A DNA stretch of 64,000 bases from Hirsutella rhossiliensis. Taxonomy: Eukaryota > Ascomycota > Sordariomycetes > Hypocreales > Ophiocordycipitaceae. The stretch is from the NCBI RefSeq assembly GCF_020360975.1, contig NW_025408670.1, positions 6,634,001 to 6,698,000 of the forward strand, read 5' to 3'. Positions within the stretch are counted from its first letter, which is position 1. Each line of letters opens with the position of its first letter. Positions 1 through 12,621 of this stretch are shown here, one piece after another. Made by a program: the position numbers and the translations under genes. The notes beneath the pieces were generated by a model that ran no database searches, was not told the DNA's origin, and saw only the letters and a program-made list of their open reading frames with translations.

Positions 1-10
1 CCCCGATCCA

Positions 11-1893
11 TCACACGGTCTGGGCTCTGTCCCCCGAGCTCTCGCCGCCGTCAGACCCCATTTCATGCCGGCACGGTACCGGGTCCATGTACGTGTGCGC
101 GCGGACGAGCGCATCCGTGTCGTATTCGTAAAAGTCGTTGAGCATATTGTCAATCTCCATCGCAATACCCAGGGTCCACCCGTATGTGTTGGTGCCCTTG
201 CCAAAAGGATCCCACATCATCCACATCTCGGCGAGGACCGTCGTCAGCATACTGCTCATGAGGGACAAGACGGCCATGGGCACCATGGCATTCAACGTCG
301 GAAGGTTGATGCCCGTCGAACCGTCGGGGGCCCAGTCCACAATCCAGTCACACCTCTGAATGGGGCTGTACAAGGCAATGAGCCAGCCGGCCACCGAGAC
401 GGAATGGAGAAAGACAACCGGAAGGACGTCGGTGAGGGAGAAGATGCCGCATTCTCGTCCGGCCAGACTCAGCATGTCGATATTTTCTCCTAGGCATTGG
501 CAGTCAGTGCCGGAACAGAAGGAGCCCCTTCGGCACACTTACGGATGATGGGCGTCCTTCGATCGTCGACATTTCTCAGGTCCACGAGGTTTTCAAAATG
601 ATTGCGAAGGTTGAAGATGATATGCTGAGACGTCAAGGATGCCGCCTTTGTCCTCATTGTCTGTCGACTGTATTCGAGCTGAAGCTGGAGAGAGAAGATT
701 TCGAAAAAGTACTCGACCGTGGCAAACTGATGATGGCCGCGGTTAGTGCGAGCCCACGGCTTGCTCTCGTAGCACTGAGACGCCAAGTTGCTGTCTTGAC
801 CGCTTCTGAGCTGCTTCAATGCCCTCGCCACGTCTTGACAGTACCTCGTGATGGCGGGCTCGCAGGTGTTTCCTCGTATCTGCTCAAGAAGAGCGACAGG
901 ATAGGCGGTAAGCAGGGCGAGGCACTCGCTAGACAATCTAGTCAGCGGCAAGACATGTCAAATCGGTTTCGGGCCACGGACTAGATGAGAAGTTGCATCT
1001 CTTCCTTATTGCGACCCATCTCGCTGGTGGCGGCCGTCGTCTTGGTGAAAGAGTAGGCCAGCGTGACGGCTGTCTGCCGTACTCTCTCCATCCGCTCCCG
1101 CGCGGCCCTAACCCTGGCCATGTTGTCAGAAAGATGAGGCCCCGGCCGCCATACGGTATCGTACGTACCCGTAAAGCCCCTGTGCGAGCAGGAAACAAGC
1201 ACCCGTTGTGATGAGGGTTTCTGCCCAGAGCTTGACGAGTGTATTGTCCACTTCCGGCTTGCGGAACGAATCGTCCATTCTCGGCTCAGGCCTTCCAACT
1301 GCCCCCCTACAATACAGTCCCTTGCTCTCGAGCTGACGATGAAACAGGGAAATCAAGAAGCAGAGCATGAAGAAGCCGAGAAACCGTCGAAGAAACGCAT
1401 AGATGAGGCTCGGGGGGCGTATTTGGTAGCCTATAGCGTCGCAAGCGGCGGGATTGCGGGCTTTGTGCTCCAAGTTTGACCCAAACAAGGTCCAGGGGAG
1501 CCATGGAAAGGGCCTGTTGTCGGCACCATAGGTCCATGGGCCGCAGCCAGTGCCCGTCTCGAAAGCCAGGGCGTCCTGCTGCCAGGTCGGGATGCCTGGC
1601 GAGTAGCCCATGAAGGATGCATATTCGGCAGACGAGCGACTGTCGTCGGTGCGAGAGCTCCGAGGGGAGGTGGGTCGCGGCTTTGACGTGTCCTGCCACG
1701 ACGATCTCGCGAAGGTGCGATCTTGGGAGGGGCCGGCTCGACTCTGGCGCTTTGCGGTGCGGCCGTGCAAGGTGTCGCCTGGGACGCGAAGGGCAGCAGG
1801 TCCTGACGAGACCATGGAAACAACACGGTTGCCCACTTCTGCCGTGGATCCGGGGCCGCCATAGCCAAGCCCTTGGGGCTGTTGAGGCTCCAT
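11..1893 (-). CDS. Bestrophin-like anion channel, fungal
   Basis: Predicted multi-pass membrane protein of 573 aa, probably a bestrophin-family chloride/anion channel. Exons, read on minus: 1893-1169, 1113-982, 928-543, 489-11; the three introns are 53-55 bp with good donors (GTACGT, GTCCGT, GTAAGT), and phases agree throughout. The N-terminal 110 or so residues are polar and disordered. Four hydrophobic segments follow: PSLIYAFLRRFLGFFMLCFL, LITTGACFLLAQGLYG, VLPVVFLHSVSVAGWLIALY and AMVPMAVLSLMSSMLTTVLA. The last is followed at once by EMWMMWDPFGKGTN, which matches the bestrophin signature of a final helix running into a PFG acidic loop (family knowledge). The start was set at Met 1893 because the upstream in-frame sequence is low-complexity His/Pro/Arg. 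The membrane topology is clear; the family call rests on the helix-to-DPFG segment and is moderate. Confidence 0.62.
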
Positions 1894-2312
1894 CTGGAGG
1901 CGTTTTTCGATGTCTGCTCGTTTCTTGGTTGCGCAGCGCAGGGGCACGGGCGAGGGTGGGCGAGCTGGCGAAAGCCGCCGCCGGCAAAGGTGGCGATGGT
2001 GATGGTGATGTGGAGGTGGGAGGCTGTTGGTGGCGAGAGCACAAAAGGGAGGCATTCTTTTCCGGGCACAGAGAGAAGAGGAAAGGAGGCAAGGGCTTGA
2101 GGTCCTGCTCCTTCCTTGTGCCTATGCGTTCGTTGATATCTAGGTACGTACACTCCACGAGGAGATCAACGCCTAGAGCAGCCATTTTGACAGCTTATTC
2201 CCCTGGCATCGCTTTTGGGCAGCCGTTTCCGCATCTTCTTCACCGTCCCTCTTCCTCTGCCTGCTGCGCGAGTTTGCGAGGGTTCAGTCCAAAGGCACAT
2301 TCCTGCCATTCA
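1894..2312. other. Intergenic, 419 bp
   Basis: Holds the promoter/5' leader of the bestrophin-like gene and the 3' end of the oxidoreductase, both on minus. It contains short CAC/CAT-rich tracts. I see no further gene. Confidence 0.6.
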
Positions 2313-3489
2313 TCAGAAACAGACATCGCGCCCCGTCTTTGCGCTCTCGATGATGGCCTCGAGGATGCGCAGCACATCCCTCGCCTCGGTGGCCTTGACG
2401 GGCACGTCACTCTCGGCACCGCTCTCGACGGCCTTGCCAAACGCCGCATAAAAGACCTTGTACGTCTCAGGCTCGAGCTCGGGCGCCCTGGTCTCCTTTA
2501 TTGAGTTGTCGTCGCCCACGAGCACCAGGCGCATCCTGCCAGCATCCTCCTTGCCAAAGTCGCCGTCGGTCGGCTTCCCACCCGCCCTGAGCTGGTCCTC
2601 TTGCGGGTCGAGGCCGACCTTGTGGAAGCTGCCGCGGGAGCCGCGGACCCAGAAGCGCGGCTGGATCGTCTCGGCGCTGAGGACGCCCATGCGGACGTGG
2701 ACGAGCATGCCGTCGGGATACGTCAACTCGGCCGAGACGGAGTCGGGGTTGGTCAAGTCAGCCTTGCCGTATCGCTGGGAGAGGAGCCGCCCGTGGACGG
2801 CCTGCGGCATGCCGAAGAGCACGTAGACTTGGTCGACGAGGTGGGTGCCCAGGTCGAAGAGAGCGCTGCCGCCCGAGGGGATGCCCAGCTCGCCCTTCCA
2901 GTTGGCGGGGGCGGTGGCGCGGTAGCGGTCAAAGTGCGTGTTGAACTCGACGATGCGGCCCAGGGCCTTGTTGGCGAGCAGGTGCTTGACGGTCAGAAAG
3001 TCCGAGTCCCAGCGGCGGTTCTGGTACACGCATATGAGGCGCTTCTTGTCCCGGGCCAGGGCAATGAGCTGGTCCGCCTGGGCCGATGTCGGCACAAAGG
3101 GCTTCTCTGTCAGCACATGCTTGCCCGCCTCGAGGGCCGCCTTGGTGAGCGCAAAGTGGGTGTCGGGTGGAGTGGTGATGACGACGACGTCTACGTCGGC
3201 GTCGGCGAGTAGCGCCTCGACGTCGCTATAATGCTTGGCCTCGGGGTGGTCTTGGGGCGCCGAGCTGCCCTGCTTCGGGGAGCGTTGGACGATGCTGTGG
3301 AGCTGGAGCTGCGCCGTGGTGGCGATGAAGGGGATGTGGAAGACTTTGGCGGACAGCCTGGGGGCAGTCAGTCCGCTGGATACACTCGATTTATCCCGCG
3401 CTTTGCATCTCGCACTCTTGCTCGACGTTGTCATTGAGCAGTACCTACCCATAACCCACGACGCCAACGTTGAACACCTTGGCCGTCAT
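2313..3489 (-). CDS. Gfo/Idh/MocA-family NAD(P)-dependent oxidoreductase
   Basis: Probable soluble dehydrogenase of the glucose-fructose oxidoreductase/inositol dehydrogenase family, 361 aa. Exon 1 is 3489-3449 and exon 2 is 3357-2313, around a 91-bp intron (donor GTAGGT, acceptor CCCCCAG, branch CTGAC). The splice rebuilds the N-terminal Rossmann motif VVGYGLSAKVFHIPFI; without it the protein would lack the nucleotide-binding glycines. Other family motifs are visible: VVVITTPPDTHF at the end of the Rossmann fold, HVLTEKPF (the conserved EKP) and SALFDLGTHLVDQ with the Asp and His of the active site. The C-terminal half is the alpha/beta substrate-binding domain. The substrate cannot be told from sequence; fungal relatives include sugar/polyol dehydrogenases and NAD-binding oxidoreductases of unknown role. 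Confidence 0.9.
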
Positions 3490-4833
3490 TGCGTATGCGT
3501 TCCTTTGTTTCAGTCTATGCCTTCGGTTCTTCAGCCTTTGCGGTTATACGGATGATTCTCGAAGGGGGCCGTTGTGCATGTAGAGGAAGAGTGAAGCATC
3601 ACGGAATGGCGGGGCACAGCGGCCTGAGACGGTGGACTCGGGTTCCCACATTATCGTGTGAATCGAGGCAATTGATTTAGGCAAATCGGTTGCATCATTG
3701 CTTAGTCTCGGGCCCGTTTTATCCCCTCCCTCGGTCGGGCAACGGCCGACTCGGCAAAGCACATGGCAGATGGCATGGCAGCATCTTTCTGTCGAGAGTC
3801 CCACCATCGGCCCCACTGCAAGCTCGTTCAAAGTGTAGCTTGGTTTTGGTTCTGTGGAGATCAGAAGATGAAGGTTTCAAGGTCGCGGTCATGGCAGAGT
3901 CCACGGGCTTGCTCTCGGCGTCCAGGTTGTGTGCACTTAGGAGTCACAAGGCTTTGGATGAAGAGATATGAAGGCAGCATCAACTTCTACGGGGCATCAG
4001 CGGCACTACAAACCATGCCGGAACAATCACTCTCTTGTCCCCGGCGTTTCCGCGCAAGTTGTTGGAGAGCGCGCGACGTCCTCGGCGTCTCGGAGCTGAC
4101 AAGAAGCCACGCAACGGCAATAGTGACTGCAAAGCGGCATACGCAAAAAGCAATTCCCTGCCTGAGGGAGGGATGAATCGGGTCTGGCCGGTCGCGGGCA
4201 GCGCCTCCAGCGTACGTGTCTGTGTCTGGTGATGCGCTCAGACGGGGGAGGCTGGTTCTTGATATCCTCGGCGGCCCCGAAATAGCCTCTCCGCACGGCC
4301 TCTCCGCACCGTTTGCCGGAGCAGCTGGCTCAGGGCCCCCCATCTGCGGGGGAAGGGCCGGGGCTCGGCTTCCCCAGGTGCGGGCGACGACCATGATTGG
4401 ATTCTCCAACTCAACGGGCGCTTGCAGAGGGCTGCCTACCTGTTTCTGTCCACGCGGCCCAGCTCGAGAGGGTGGCAGAGGGTGGCTGGAGCCTACCCAA
4501 GCGGAGGCAGGACTCGAGCATCGTCATACGCCGAGGTCGGTGTTTTGATGGCCGGCCAACGCCCTTACATCCGGCACGCGCGACGTAGCCAAGTCTCATG
4601 GGTGGTCGGACGGTGGATGGACTTTCATGTCGTCAGGTGCTGCTCGGCCCTTTCACGGGTGCTCTCTGTCATGATGGCGACGGGTCTGGCGAGGCGAGTC
4701 TGTAGGCCAAGACATGATATACGAGTTTTGACGGTCGTCGAGCTCGCAGTTTAGGCGAAGGGGGTGCTCTATTCTGTGGCGTGGGAGAGAAGATGAAGAA
4801 GACATGAAAGATGGCACGAGGTGGTGAGAGGAA

Positions 4834-4868
4834 GGGGGGGGAAAGGGGGGGAAAGGGGGGGAAGGGGG
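4834..4868 (+). repeat. Poly-G array, candidate G-quadruplex
   Basis: Four consecutive G tracts of 8, 7, 7 and 5 bases separated by AAA, AAA and AA. This satisfies the usual G3+N1-7 quadruplex pattern on the plus strand. It lies far from any recognised gene. Confidence 0.8.
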
Positions 4869-7800
4869 CTGTACCTTCACGTGTCAAAGCAATGATTCCA
4901 CGCAACTATAGTTACCACAAGACGCACGCAGGCAAGACAGAGCAGGCAGGCTTCGTGTCGTGTAGCCCAACCCGCAGACGCACATCCATCAATTCCATTA
5001 CCAAGAACCAAGGGACAGTGTCCTGTGCGGTAATCTCCGGAGGCGCACCCCGATGATCCTCCTCCTCCTCCTTTTTCCACTTCCCCCCCCTTTGGGGCAC
5101 GTTACATGCAGCGACTCACCACTCAGCGTACTATTCATAGCCCGTCGACTCGGCCGACCACCACATTTGCTTTGCTAGCTTGGGGCGACCGTTGGTGAAG
5201 AAGTGTGCCTGCAGGTCATCAGCGAAGCGGGGGGGTTGGCGACTGGACAGGGAGGTTGGCTGCTCGAGTGCGGAGGTGGTGTGGGGAGACAGATTCCGTC
5301 GACGGCCGCCGAGATGGAAGCCCACATGTTTGGGGTGTTGCAGATTGCAGCACGCGTGGGATCGGCAAGACGGCATGTCTGCGTGGAAGATTGCGGTGTC
5401 GGGCATCGAGTCACATCTCTACACGCTCTCTTCCAGAAGCTGGGTGAGATACAACCGATCAAGCCAGCAGCTACGTCAGATGCATGTGTTTTGCAGGACA
5501 ACGGATAGAAACGGGATGGATACTCGACATGATTGGGTCGACAAGGCAAGGAGCTGCTCGTGGCTTCGTGGTTCTTCATCTCCGATCGTCGTTGCTTTTG
5601 GAACAGGCCAAAAGACCCTTCGAACCAACAAGTGCTGTACAGTAGAGAGAGCACTTCGATGAGCGGTGTTGATGCTCTTGACGTATCCAACTCTACGCTT
5701 TTTCTCCCGTCTTTGGGAGTGCGCCGCCCCCCGTTTTCTCGGAGCGAGGCTACTCTGCACGGGCGATGACTTTTGAAGTTAGCACAAGTTCCAAGTCTTT
5801 TTCTCTGTCCAGCTCCGTTCATTTTACCAACCGTCTGTAATTGCTAGGTACCCAAGGTCCGTCCCCTTATTCTAAGAAGCTCACGAAGAAGCAAACCGTA
5901 CACAAGCGTGCCCCTGCCATTCGCGAATCCGAAGCCAGCTCAAATGCACCAGCCTCATCTTACACCCGGTTGGCTGCTTGATAGAAACACGCCGTCTGCA
6001 CAGACTCACGATCCATTGGCGATGACGGTGCGGAGAGGCTGGAGAACAAGACACTCTACTAGAAGCCGGCGGCCTGGCAACGCGCTCCGTCCGCCAACCA
6101 TCTCGGGCTTTGATGGATGTCTACCCCCTGCTAGCAGAGCCAGGCAGACCAGGACTTGCAGGTGACGGCCCGCCTCGTAGCCTGTAGGGCCCATGCAGTG
6201 CAAGTGCAGATGCATGCACCGCCCGAGAAGCAGGCGAATCAAGGCCGAGGATAGAACGACAGGCTGGTAGCCAATTCCGACTTGCAAACCGGGCTAATAA
6301 ACAAGACCCAGGGCACCAGTTCCCCGTCCAACCCCCCTTTTGCTTCCCTTTGCTGTAAGAGCGGCACGGGGCAGAGCCAATGGGCGACAGCTGGCGTGTG
6401 TATGTGCATGTGTGTATGCAGATAGGGAGTAGGCCAGCGGCAACTCCTGGGTGACCAACCCCCTTTCCAGACAGACCTCGCTGCAATAGCAGCATGTCTG
6501 ACTGCACGTCCGTATGCTGACCTTGGCCGGATGGCTGAAGAGGGTCCCCGTTGGCGGCTCCTTTTCCAAGGCCGGCATGATGCGTGCTCAAAGGAGTACT
6601 GTGTTGGTAGGTTCTGTACATACAGTAATATGTACAGGAAGTACGAAGCAATCTTGCTGGCATCCCATTCGCTCCTCACGTGCAGATCAAGCATGCGGGA
6701 CTCGAAGGAGAGCTTCCAAGTTTGGGCCTAAGGCCGACAGAGCGGGACCAGTCATGTTGGAGAGGAATAAGAGTGGTCCGGGGCAGCAGGGAGGCATGTC
6801 GTACAGTCATGGGCTCCCCAAGCAGCTACTGGAGCCGCGGACCGGGGGCCCGTCATACCCCAGGCGGGGATTCCCAGGACGGAGGAAGATTGTCGAGATG
6901 ACGGGCATGTGGAAGCAGCTGTATGTACATATGTATGGTCTTCAGCCCATACTGTACGCCTGATATGTATGCACATGTATGTGTGTGCGGGGGACAAGGG
7001 TTATCGGTGGATTCAATCCCGCAGGGAACCGCCGGAGGATGGATGGGGTTCCCGGTGGTCAAGGATAGAATGACCGAACCGGTCCAAGCTTGCGTGGCTA
7101 CCGACGCGATTGACAAGGCGTGTGGGGAGTTTTGAGTAGAGCAGAAAAGGCGAGGCTCCCGGACAAGGAAAGGCTGGAAGAGATGGAAAAGGAAGCTGGT
7201 CGGGATGATGTGCAGCAATCCCGACGTCGGCATTTCGGGCCAGCATGGACGAATGAATGATCTTGGGACCGAGGGCGATGGACACAACTGTTGGTGGATG
7301 TTTCCATGCTGTTCCTGCATTTGGCAGCATTGTGTCTGCCCCATTGCCGTGCTTGCCAAGGACTTTGATGGCAACCTCGACGACGTCCCGGCATAGGCCA
7401 TAGAGTAGTTTTAAAGCTCCCTCTTGTTCTTGCCGTCGGCGGTCCGAGGACCGGAGCATTTCATCAGAGGCCATATTGAAAGTGGGACAAGGCGGCTACC
7501 ATGGACGGACATTGCCGGCGGCCAGCGACGCAAGAGTCAATAAAGCGCTCTTGATTATTGGCCCGGAATTGCCACGCAAGTGGAGGTCATGCATACGTAC
7601 ATACATGATGCAGTGCGTCGTGGGCCTGCTTGAGGAGTCACTTGGACAGGTGGCCACGATAGTCCCAGCTAATGCAGGTCTTTGACAGACGGCCCAAAAA
7701 GTTCATCTCGCTACAGCGCATGTTGGGATGGTGGGTGTTGTCGTGTGCCCTTGGCCTCCTCTATTTTTACGTTCTATTTTGGTGGCGGTCCGGTGCCACG

Positions 7801-8410
7801 GGGCATGGATGGGGTCGCACGCGTCAGCCCGGGCGAGAAAAAAATCATCAAGCGTAAACATAGTATTAACCGAGGCAGAAGACGGACAGGTTGGGAAAAT
7901 GCGCCGAGCTTGACGGACATGTGCCCGCTTATGTATGATATGCTGGACGTGCCAGCCAACAATGATATCAAACCATGCGTATAATAAAAGGACATGAGAG
8001 AATGGACATGGGAAGTCGGTGGCGAGGATGAGGATGCAAGGCGGTTGCTTTGCAGCGGCAGACGCACATGGTGCTTTTCGACCGTGATATCCATGGCCAA
8101 CACGGTCGTGTGCGTGCCACCATGACGTCTGTGCTGGACGGAAGGAATGGCAAAGACTCAAGTCTCTTACAGCACGCTGGGGATTTCATGATCTGAATGG
8201 CTGACTGGCTGGATGGGCTTTCCACATGCAAGCGAGTAAAGCACCCTTACTATCTACCAGGTAGGTATTGAGAATGCTGCACCTGCTGTGCACAAAATAG
8301 GGCCAGTTTTATCAGGCCTCTGTTTTGTTTGGTTAAAACCGTCTGGATAGAAACAATTGTGCAAGGCAGGTGCTCCTTTAAGCTTTAAGCGCGCGTGCCT
8401 GCCTGCCCGA

Positions 8411-8455
8411 CTGAGCGTGCTCTTGCTGAGCGTGCTCTTGCTGAGCGTGCTCTTG
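8411..8455 (+). repeat. Tandem repeat, 3 x 15 bp
   Basis: Three perfect head-to-tail copies of CTGAGCGTGCTCTTG at 8411-8425, 8426-8440 and 8441-8455. The unit is partly palindromic (GAGCGTGCTC). It is non-coding as far as I can tell. Confidence 0.9.
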
Positions 8456-9403
8456 GCGGAACAACCATGTACCGAGAGCAACTACTCCGTACCTCCTCTC
8501 GAGTTCGAGGAGAATCTGACGATGTCGAGTTTGGCGGATGCATCAACAGCATCACCGACGCACAGCACGATGCATCCCATGGAACGAGAGACTCTGCCTG
8601 GGGCTGCAGCGAGGCGGCCAGAGGGAACAGAACCAACGGCCCGCTCGATTGATGCTCGTTGCGTTGATCAGTCATCATCATCGTCACCAGTCACCACCAC
8701 CACCATCATCATCAAGTCTCATTTCCCACACTGCTGGCGGATCCGCATACACTGCCACGCAAATCAGAGACAATGGCCGGCATTGTCCACATCATCCGCC
8801 CTGCCGCCCCCACGGTCTGGCCCTCGTCGCCCGTCCCAAAGAGGGCAAGAGGCGAGGCAACAAGTGGAGGGGCTGGGGCCCAACGCACCTCGCTTCCGCT
8901 CCTCCGGCCACTCCATCCCGGCCGTCTCGGGCCTCTCAGCCAATGCGGTAAGCTCGTCCAGCAACAACCAAGGCAAAAAAATCCCCGTCATGCAGCCCTC
9001 GACGGCCATCGCCACCTCGCGTGGAACCGCCCCTGCCCGCCCAATCAGCGGCTGCCTCTCCACGCTCCCTCCCCCCCAGCCATGGGCCGACGACCCGCCG
9101 AAACAAGACGCGGCCTTGATTCGCTTTCGGGCCTGGAGCCGCCGATGATGGGGGGATCCATCCTGGGGAGGAGGAGGGGTGTAAGTCGACGGCCTGCATC
9201 CCCAGACGACGTGTGTCTAGACGACATGTCGAGAGCGGTTGCCCTGCCACGGCGCTGTCAACCTACATAAAGACAACCACCGTCGCACACGCTCTCCCCG
9301 TCTTGGCCCTTCATCCTCATCCGCTCGCTCTCCAAGTACACACTCGTTGTCCTGTACATACGCTCTCCCCACACTCTATCCCATCAACAACTCCTTCGTC
9401 AAG

Positions 9404-10108
9404 ATGAAGTTCTCCGCTGTTGCCGCTCTCGCCGTCGCCGCTCTGGCCAACGCCCAGAGCCTCAGCGACATCCCCAGCTGCGCTCGTCCCTGCATTGACA
9501 ACGCCGTCAAGGAGAACACCCAGTGCTCCACCACCGACATTCCCTGCGTCTGCAAGAACTTCGACGCCGTCCAGGGCCCCGCCACCAGCTGTGTCCTCAA
9601 GGCGTGCGGCCAGGATGTCGCCCTGAGTATGTCTCTCCTTCATCCCTACTCTTCTGTTCATCACCGTCATCATATGTGAACATGATATCGACTAACTGCT
9701 CCTACAGCCAAGGTCCTGCCTGCTACCCAGGCCCTCTGCAAGAACGCCGGCAGCGGCGGCAGCCAGTCTTCCGCTTCGCCCTCTGCCCCGGCCTCTGCCT
9801 CTCCCTCTGCTCCGGCCTCTCAACAGCCCTCTTCTGCCCAGCCCTCGCAGCCGGCCCAGTCTTCTGAGCCCGCTGAGCCTTCCGAGACGGACGAGCCCTC
9901 CCAGCCCGCTGAGACCTCCGGATCCGCCCAGCCCACGCAGCCCGGCCAACAGACCACCAAGTGCGACACCACCCTGGTGCCCACCGCTGCCCCTACTGCT
10001 CCCTCCAACGGCACCGTCCCCACCGCTCCCATCGTCACTGCCGGGGCTGCCGGTGTCGTCCCCGCTGGCGGCCTGGCCATCCTGGCTCTCGGTGCTTTCC
10101 TTCTGTAA
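9404..10108 (+). CDS. CFEM-domain GPI-anchored cell-wall protein
   Basis: Secreted, probably GPI-anchored protein of 207 aa; exons 9404-9626 and 9708-10108 (81-bp intron, donor GTATGT, branch GACTAAC). It starts with an Ala-rich signal peptide ending at about residue 18 (ALANAQ). The CFEM domain follows with all eight cysteines, beginning CARPC and including QC, PCVC, SC, AC and LCK, and the conserved Asp of the STTDIPCVC segment that in characterised CFEM proteins helps bind haem (family knowledge). The intron splits the domain between Cys7 and Cys8. The C-terminal half is a Ser/Pro/Ala/Gln-rich stalk, likely O-glycosylated, then an NGT sequon and a hydrophobic tail that fits a GPI signal. 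Possible roles are haem/iron capture, wall structure or host interaction; sequence alone does not decide. Confidence 0.93.
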
Positions 10109-11422
10109 AGGTTGAATTTGGGAGACAGCGTGTCCCACATGGTGGATTGGTCAGGATTTGTGACTGGACTCCGGATATGAAGTCGGTGGGTGGGGGATGA
10201 GGTGGCTTGATCCACGGAATCCAACTGCTTGAAATCAAGGGGTGGACAGCTGTAGTCGAGAAAAAAGCTATATAACCAGTCTTCTGGATAATCGTAATTA
10301 CAAAACTGCTCTATTTCGGTTTCTATCCGTGTTTGTTCTATTTGGCTCTCGATCATGACCCGTACGCCGATTCTGGGTGCAGCTTCTGTAGTGGTCTTTG
10401 TGTGTCTGAGTACAAGACGGGCATTGTTCTCATGATTTGCGGTCGACAAGGTCTCGCTGTCAGCAGCTCTTCGCCAGTCGAGTATGTCATTGCACCCCCC
10501 CCCCAACGATAGCGCATGGAGTCGCCCGAGATATTTTCAGTCGCAGCTTGCAGCCTGCAGTCTTCAACCTTACCCAAGCATCCATTGAGGCCACCGCCAC
10601 AAAAGCAAACCCCCTCACGGGAGACACGAACATCAACAGCTGTAGTGTTCCTCGAGCGACGCTTCTAAACACCCCCCCCCCGTGCAACGAGTCCGAGAGA
10701 GCGAGTTGTAGCCCTGGACAACCAAGGGCCGCACGATTTATACTTCAGTTGTGGCTGTCTGCTAGGGGCGGAGGGAGGCGCGATGGCATCATAGACGGGG
10801 AAAGGGGGGGGAGGGGTAAGCTTTCTGCGGCGATGGATGAAATTCCTCGCCAGGGGAGGCGGAAATATCTCTTTGTTGGGGGGTTTATTTTGAGAAGAGG
10901 GCGCGGGTCTTTGGTTTAATCGGGACTTTACCTTTTTGACTTTTTCTCTGCTCCGGCTTGAGGCTCCGGGGGGTGTGGACAGACGACCGCCGTTGCTCGG
11001 GTTACGCTTTGTTGAGCTTGGGGGGAAACAAAGGGGAGTCGAAGTCGAAGATGAACGGGACGGTAGACTTTAGAATAGAAGAGGGGTCTGAGTAAAGGGG
11101 AATCTTCTGGACGAGGTGCGCTGGGCCGACGCGGTGCTTGCTGTTGGTGCTCCCACTGGCCGACGGCGCTGCTTGCGTTTTTATAATAAGGCGGTAGAAG
11201 AGGGCTGAGCGCCGTCCGTCTGGAAAGAGTCCATGTGAATGCCACTGCATCTCCCGTGGCTCTGTCTATCACTGAACTTGGCGGCCACTGTATCCCCCAT
11301 TCTAGTAAACGCCCCTATATATCCAAGTAAGAGCAGCCCTCACGGCCGCAAATGAGACGACGTCAGACAATCCCCCCCTCTGCTTGCCCCGTCCTATGGG
11401 TTTCCCGCGTCTGTCCGGCCGG
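10109..11422. other. Intergenic between convergent genes, 1.3 kb
   Basis: Shared 3' region of the CFEM gene (plus) and the hydrolase gene (minus). Two C10 homopolymer runs lie at 10495-10504 and 10672-10681. No gene was found; short frames on both strands lack motifs. Confidence 0.6.
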
Positions 11423-12551
11423 TCAGTTCTTCATGCCGCCTTCAATCTCCTCGAGCCACCCGTGGACCCTCTTGGCAACCACCCAGCTATTATCTGTAAA
11501 TGATCTGTCAGCTCACCAATACCGCATCACGGACTTGCTGCGTCTTCGAAGGGAAGACAGGGGTCGATTGATGGGAAAACTCACGCTCCGTCACGCAAAA
11601 AGCATGCGGGAGATTCCCCTCGTCCACCATGATACTCGTCCGCCCGCCCCTCTCCCCATGCGCCATCCGCCGCCGCACAAACTCATCACGAACATGGTCA
11701 GCAACCCAGTGGTCGCTCTTGCCATAAAAGAGGAAGAAGCGTGGCGGAAGGGCATCACGACCACCATCTTTGCCGTCGAGCACCACGTCCTCGGCCGTCG
11801 CAGCCCCCCACAGCTCCTCGTCCCAGCCATCCTCGCAGACGTGATCCAGCTCCGAGATGCCCATGTGCAGCGCCTGGCGCACGCCGTCGCGGCCCTTGAG
11901 CCACTCGGCGGCCACGTCGGCGGCGCGCGCCGAGAAGCCCATGACGGTCTCGAGGAGCCACCGCAGCGCGGACCCCGGCACCAAGCCCAGGAGCAGGCGG
12001 GCGTAGACGGGCGCCAGGGCCTCGAGCGTGGGGACGCGCCGCAAGAGCTGCATGTGGCGCCCGCTGGGGGAGAGGCCGATGGAGGCAATGGTCGGGAAGA
12101 GGAGGAAGCCGTGGCGCAGGCGGAGATGCGGCGCGCGCTCTGGGTTGCGGAGGTGCCGGTCAAAGATTTCGACGGCGATGTAGGCTCCGATGGAGTGACC
12201 GGTGAGGATGACCAGGTCATACGCCTCTCCCCCCTCGTCCCCCTCACGGTCTCGGCCACCAGCTCTGGCGACGACATCAGCCGTGACAGCCTCGACCTGG
12301 CCGTCAACGTCCCACGGCTCGCTCCCGCTACCGGGGGCAAATGGCTCGTGCTCGCCGTCGCTAAAGCCCCGCAGGTTGCGCCCGTAAATGTCGTAGGCCG
12401 TGTGCGTCTCGGACGAGTCGAGCATGCCGCGCAGGGCCTCGAGGAAGTCGGCGTAGAAGCCAATGCAGCCGGGGTTGCCGCAGATGAAGTAAATGAGGCC
12501 GCGGCGCCCGGCCTTGGGCAGCGTCGACGGCTGCCATATGGACGAAATCAT
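11423..12551 (-). CDS. Lipid droplet-associated hydrolase (LDAH-like), alpha/beta hydrolase
   Basis: Predicted serine hydrolase of the LDAH/lipid-associated hydrolase family, 345 aa; it probably acts on neutral lipids or sterol esters at lipid droplets. Exon 1 is 12551-11585 and exon 2 is 11493-11423, around a 91-bp intron (donor GTGAGT, branch GCTGAC, acceptor ACAG). Features in order: LIYFICGNPGCIGFY (residues about 19-33, the oxyanion loop typical of this family), the nucleophile elbow GHSIGAY with Ser120, an acid candidate Asp280 in GKSDHW, and His316 in LPHAFC just before the intron. The second exon supplies the C-terminal helix ending GWLEEIEGGMKN, so leaving it out would truncate the protein. 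Met 12551 was chosen; Met 12575 is an in-frame alternative adding eight residues. Confidence 0.87.
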
Positions 12552-12590
12552 GTCCGTGTGGGTTGGATGAAGCAAGGAAGAGGTTGGACT

Positions 12591-12621
<31 letters not shown>

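Larger units (their letters stand above)
3490..9403. other. Gene-poor interval, 5.9 kb
   Basis: No coding region could be supported on either strand. Open frames here lack family motifs and splice logic. It contains a four-tract poly-G array (4834-4868), three perfect 15-bp tandem repeats (8411-8455) and scattered TGTATGTAC-like motifs (about 6390-6420, 6920-6990). The right end must hold the promoter of the CFEM gene at 9404. Non-coding transcripts or a poorly conserved small gene cannot be excluded. Confidence 0.55.

Noticed and set aside
1307..2185. 292-codon minus frame overlapping the bestrophin-like gene
   Set aside because: Shadow frame; lacks the hydrophobic helices seen in the chosen frame.
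5175..5822. 215-codon minus frame in the 5.9-kb gap
   Set aside because: No domain, no signal peptide, composition like random GC-rich sequence.
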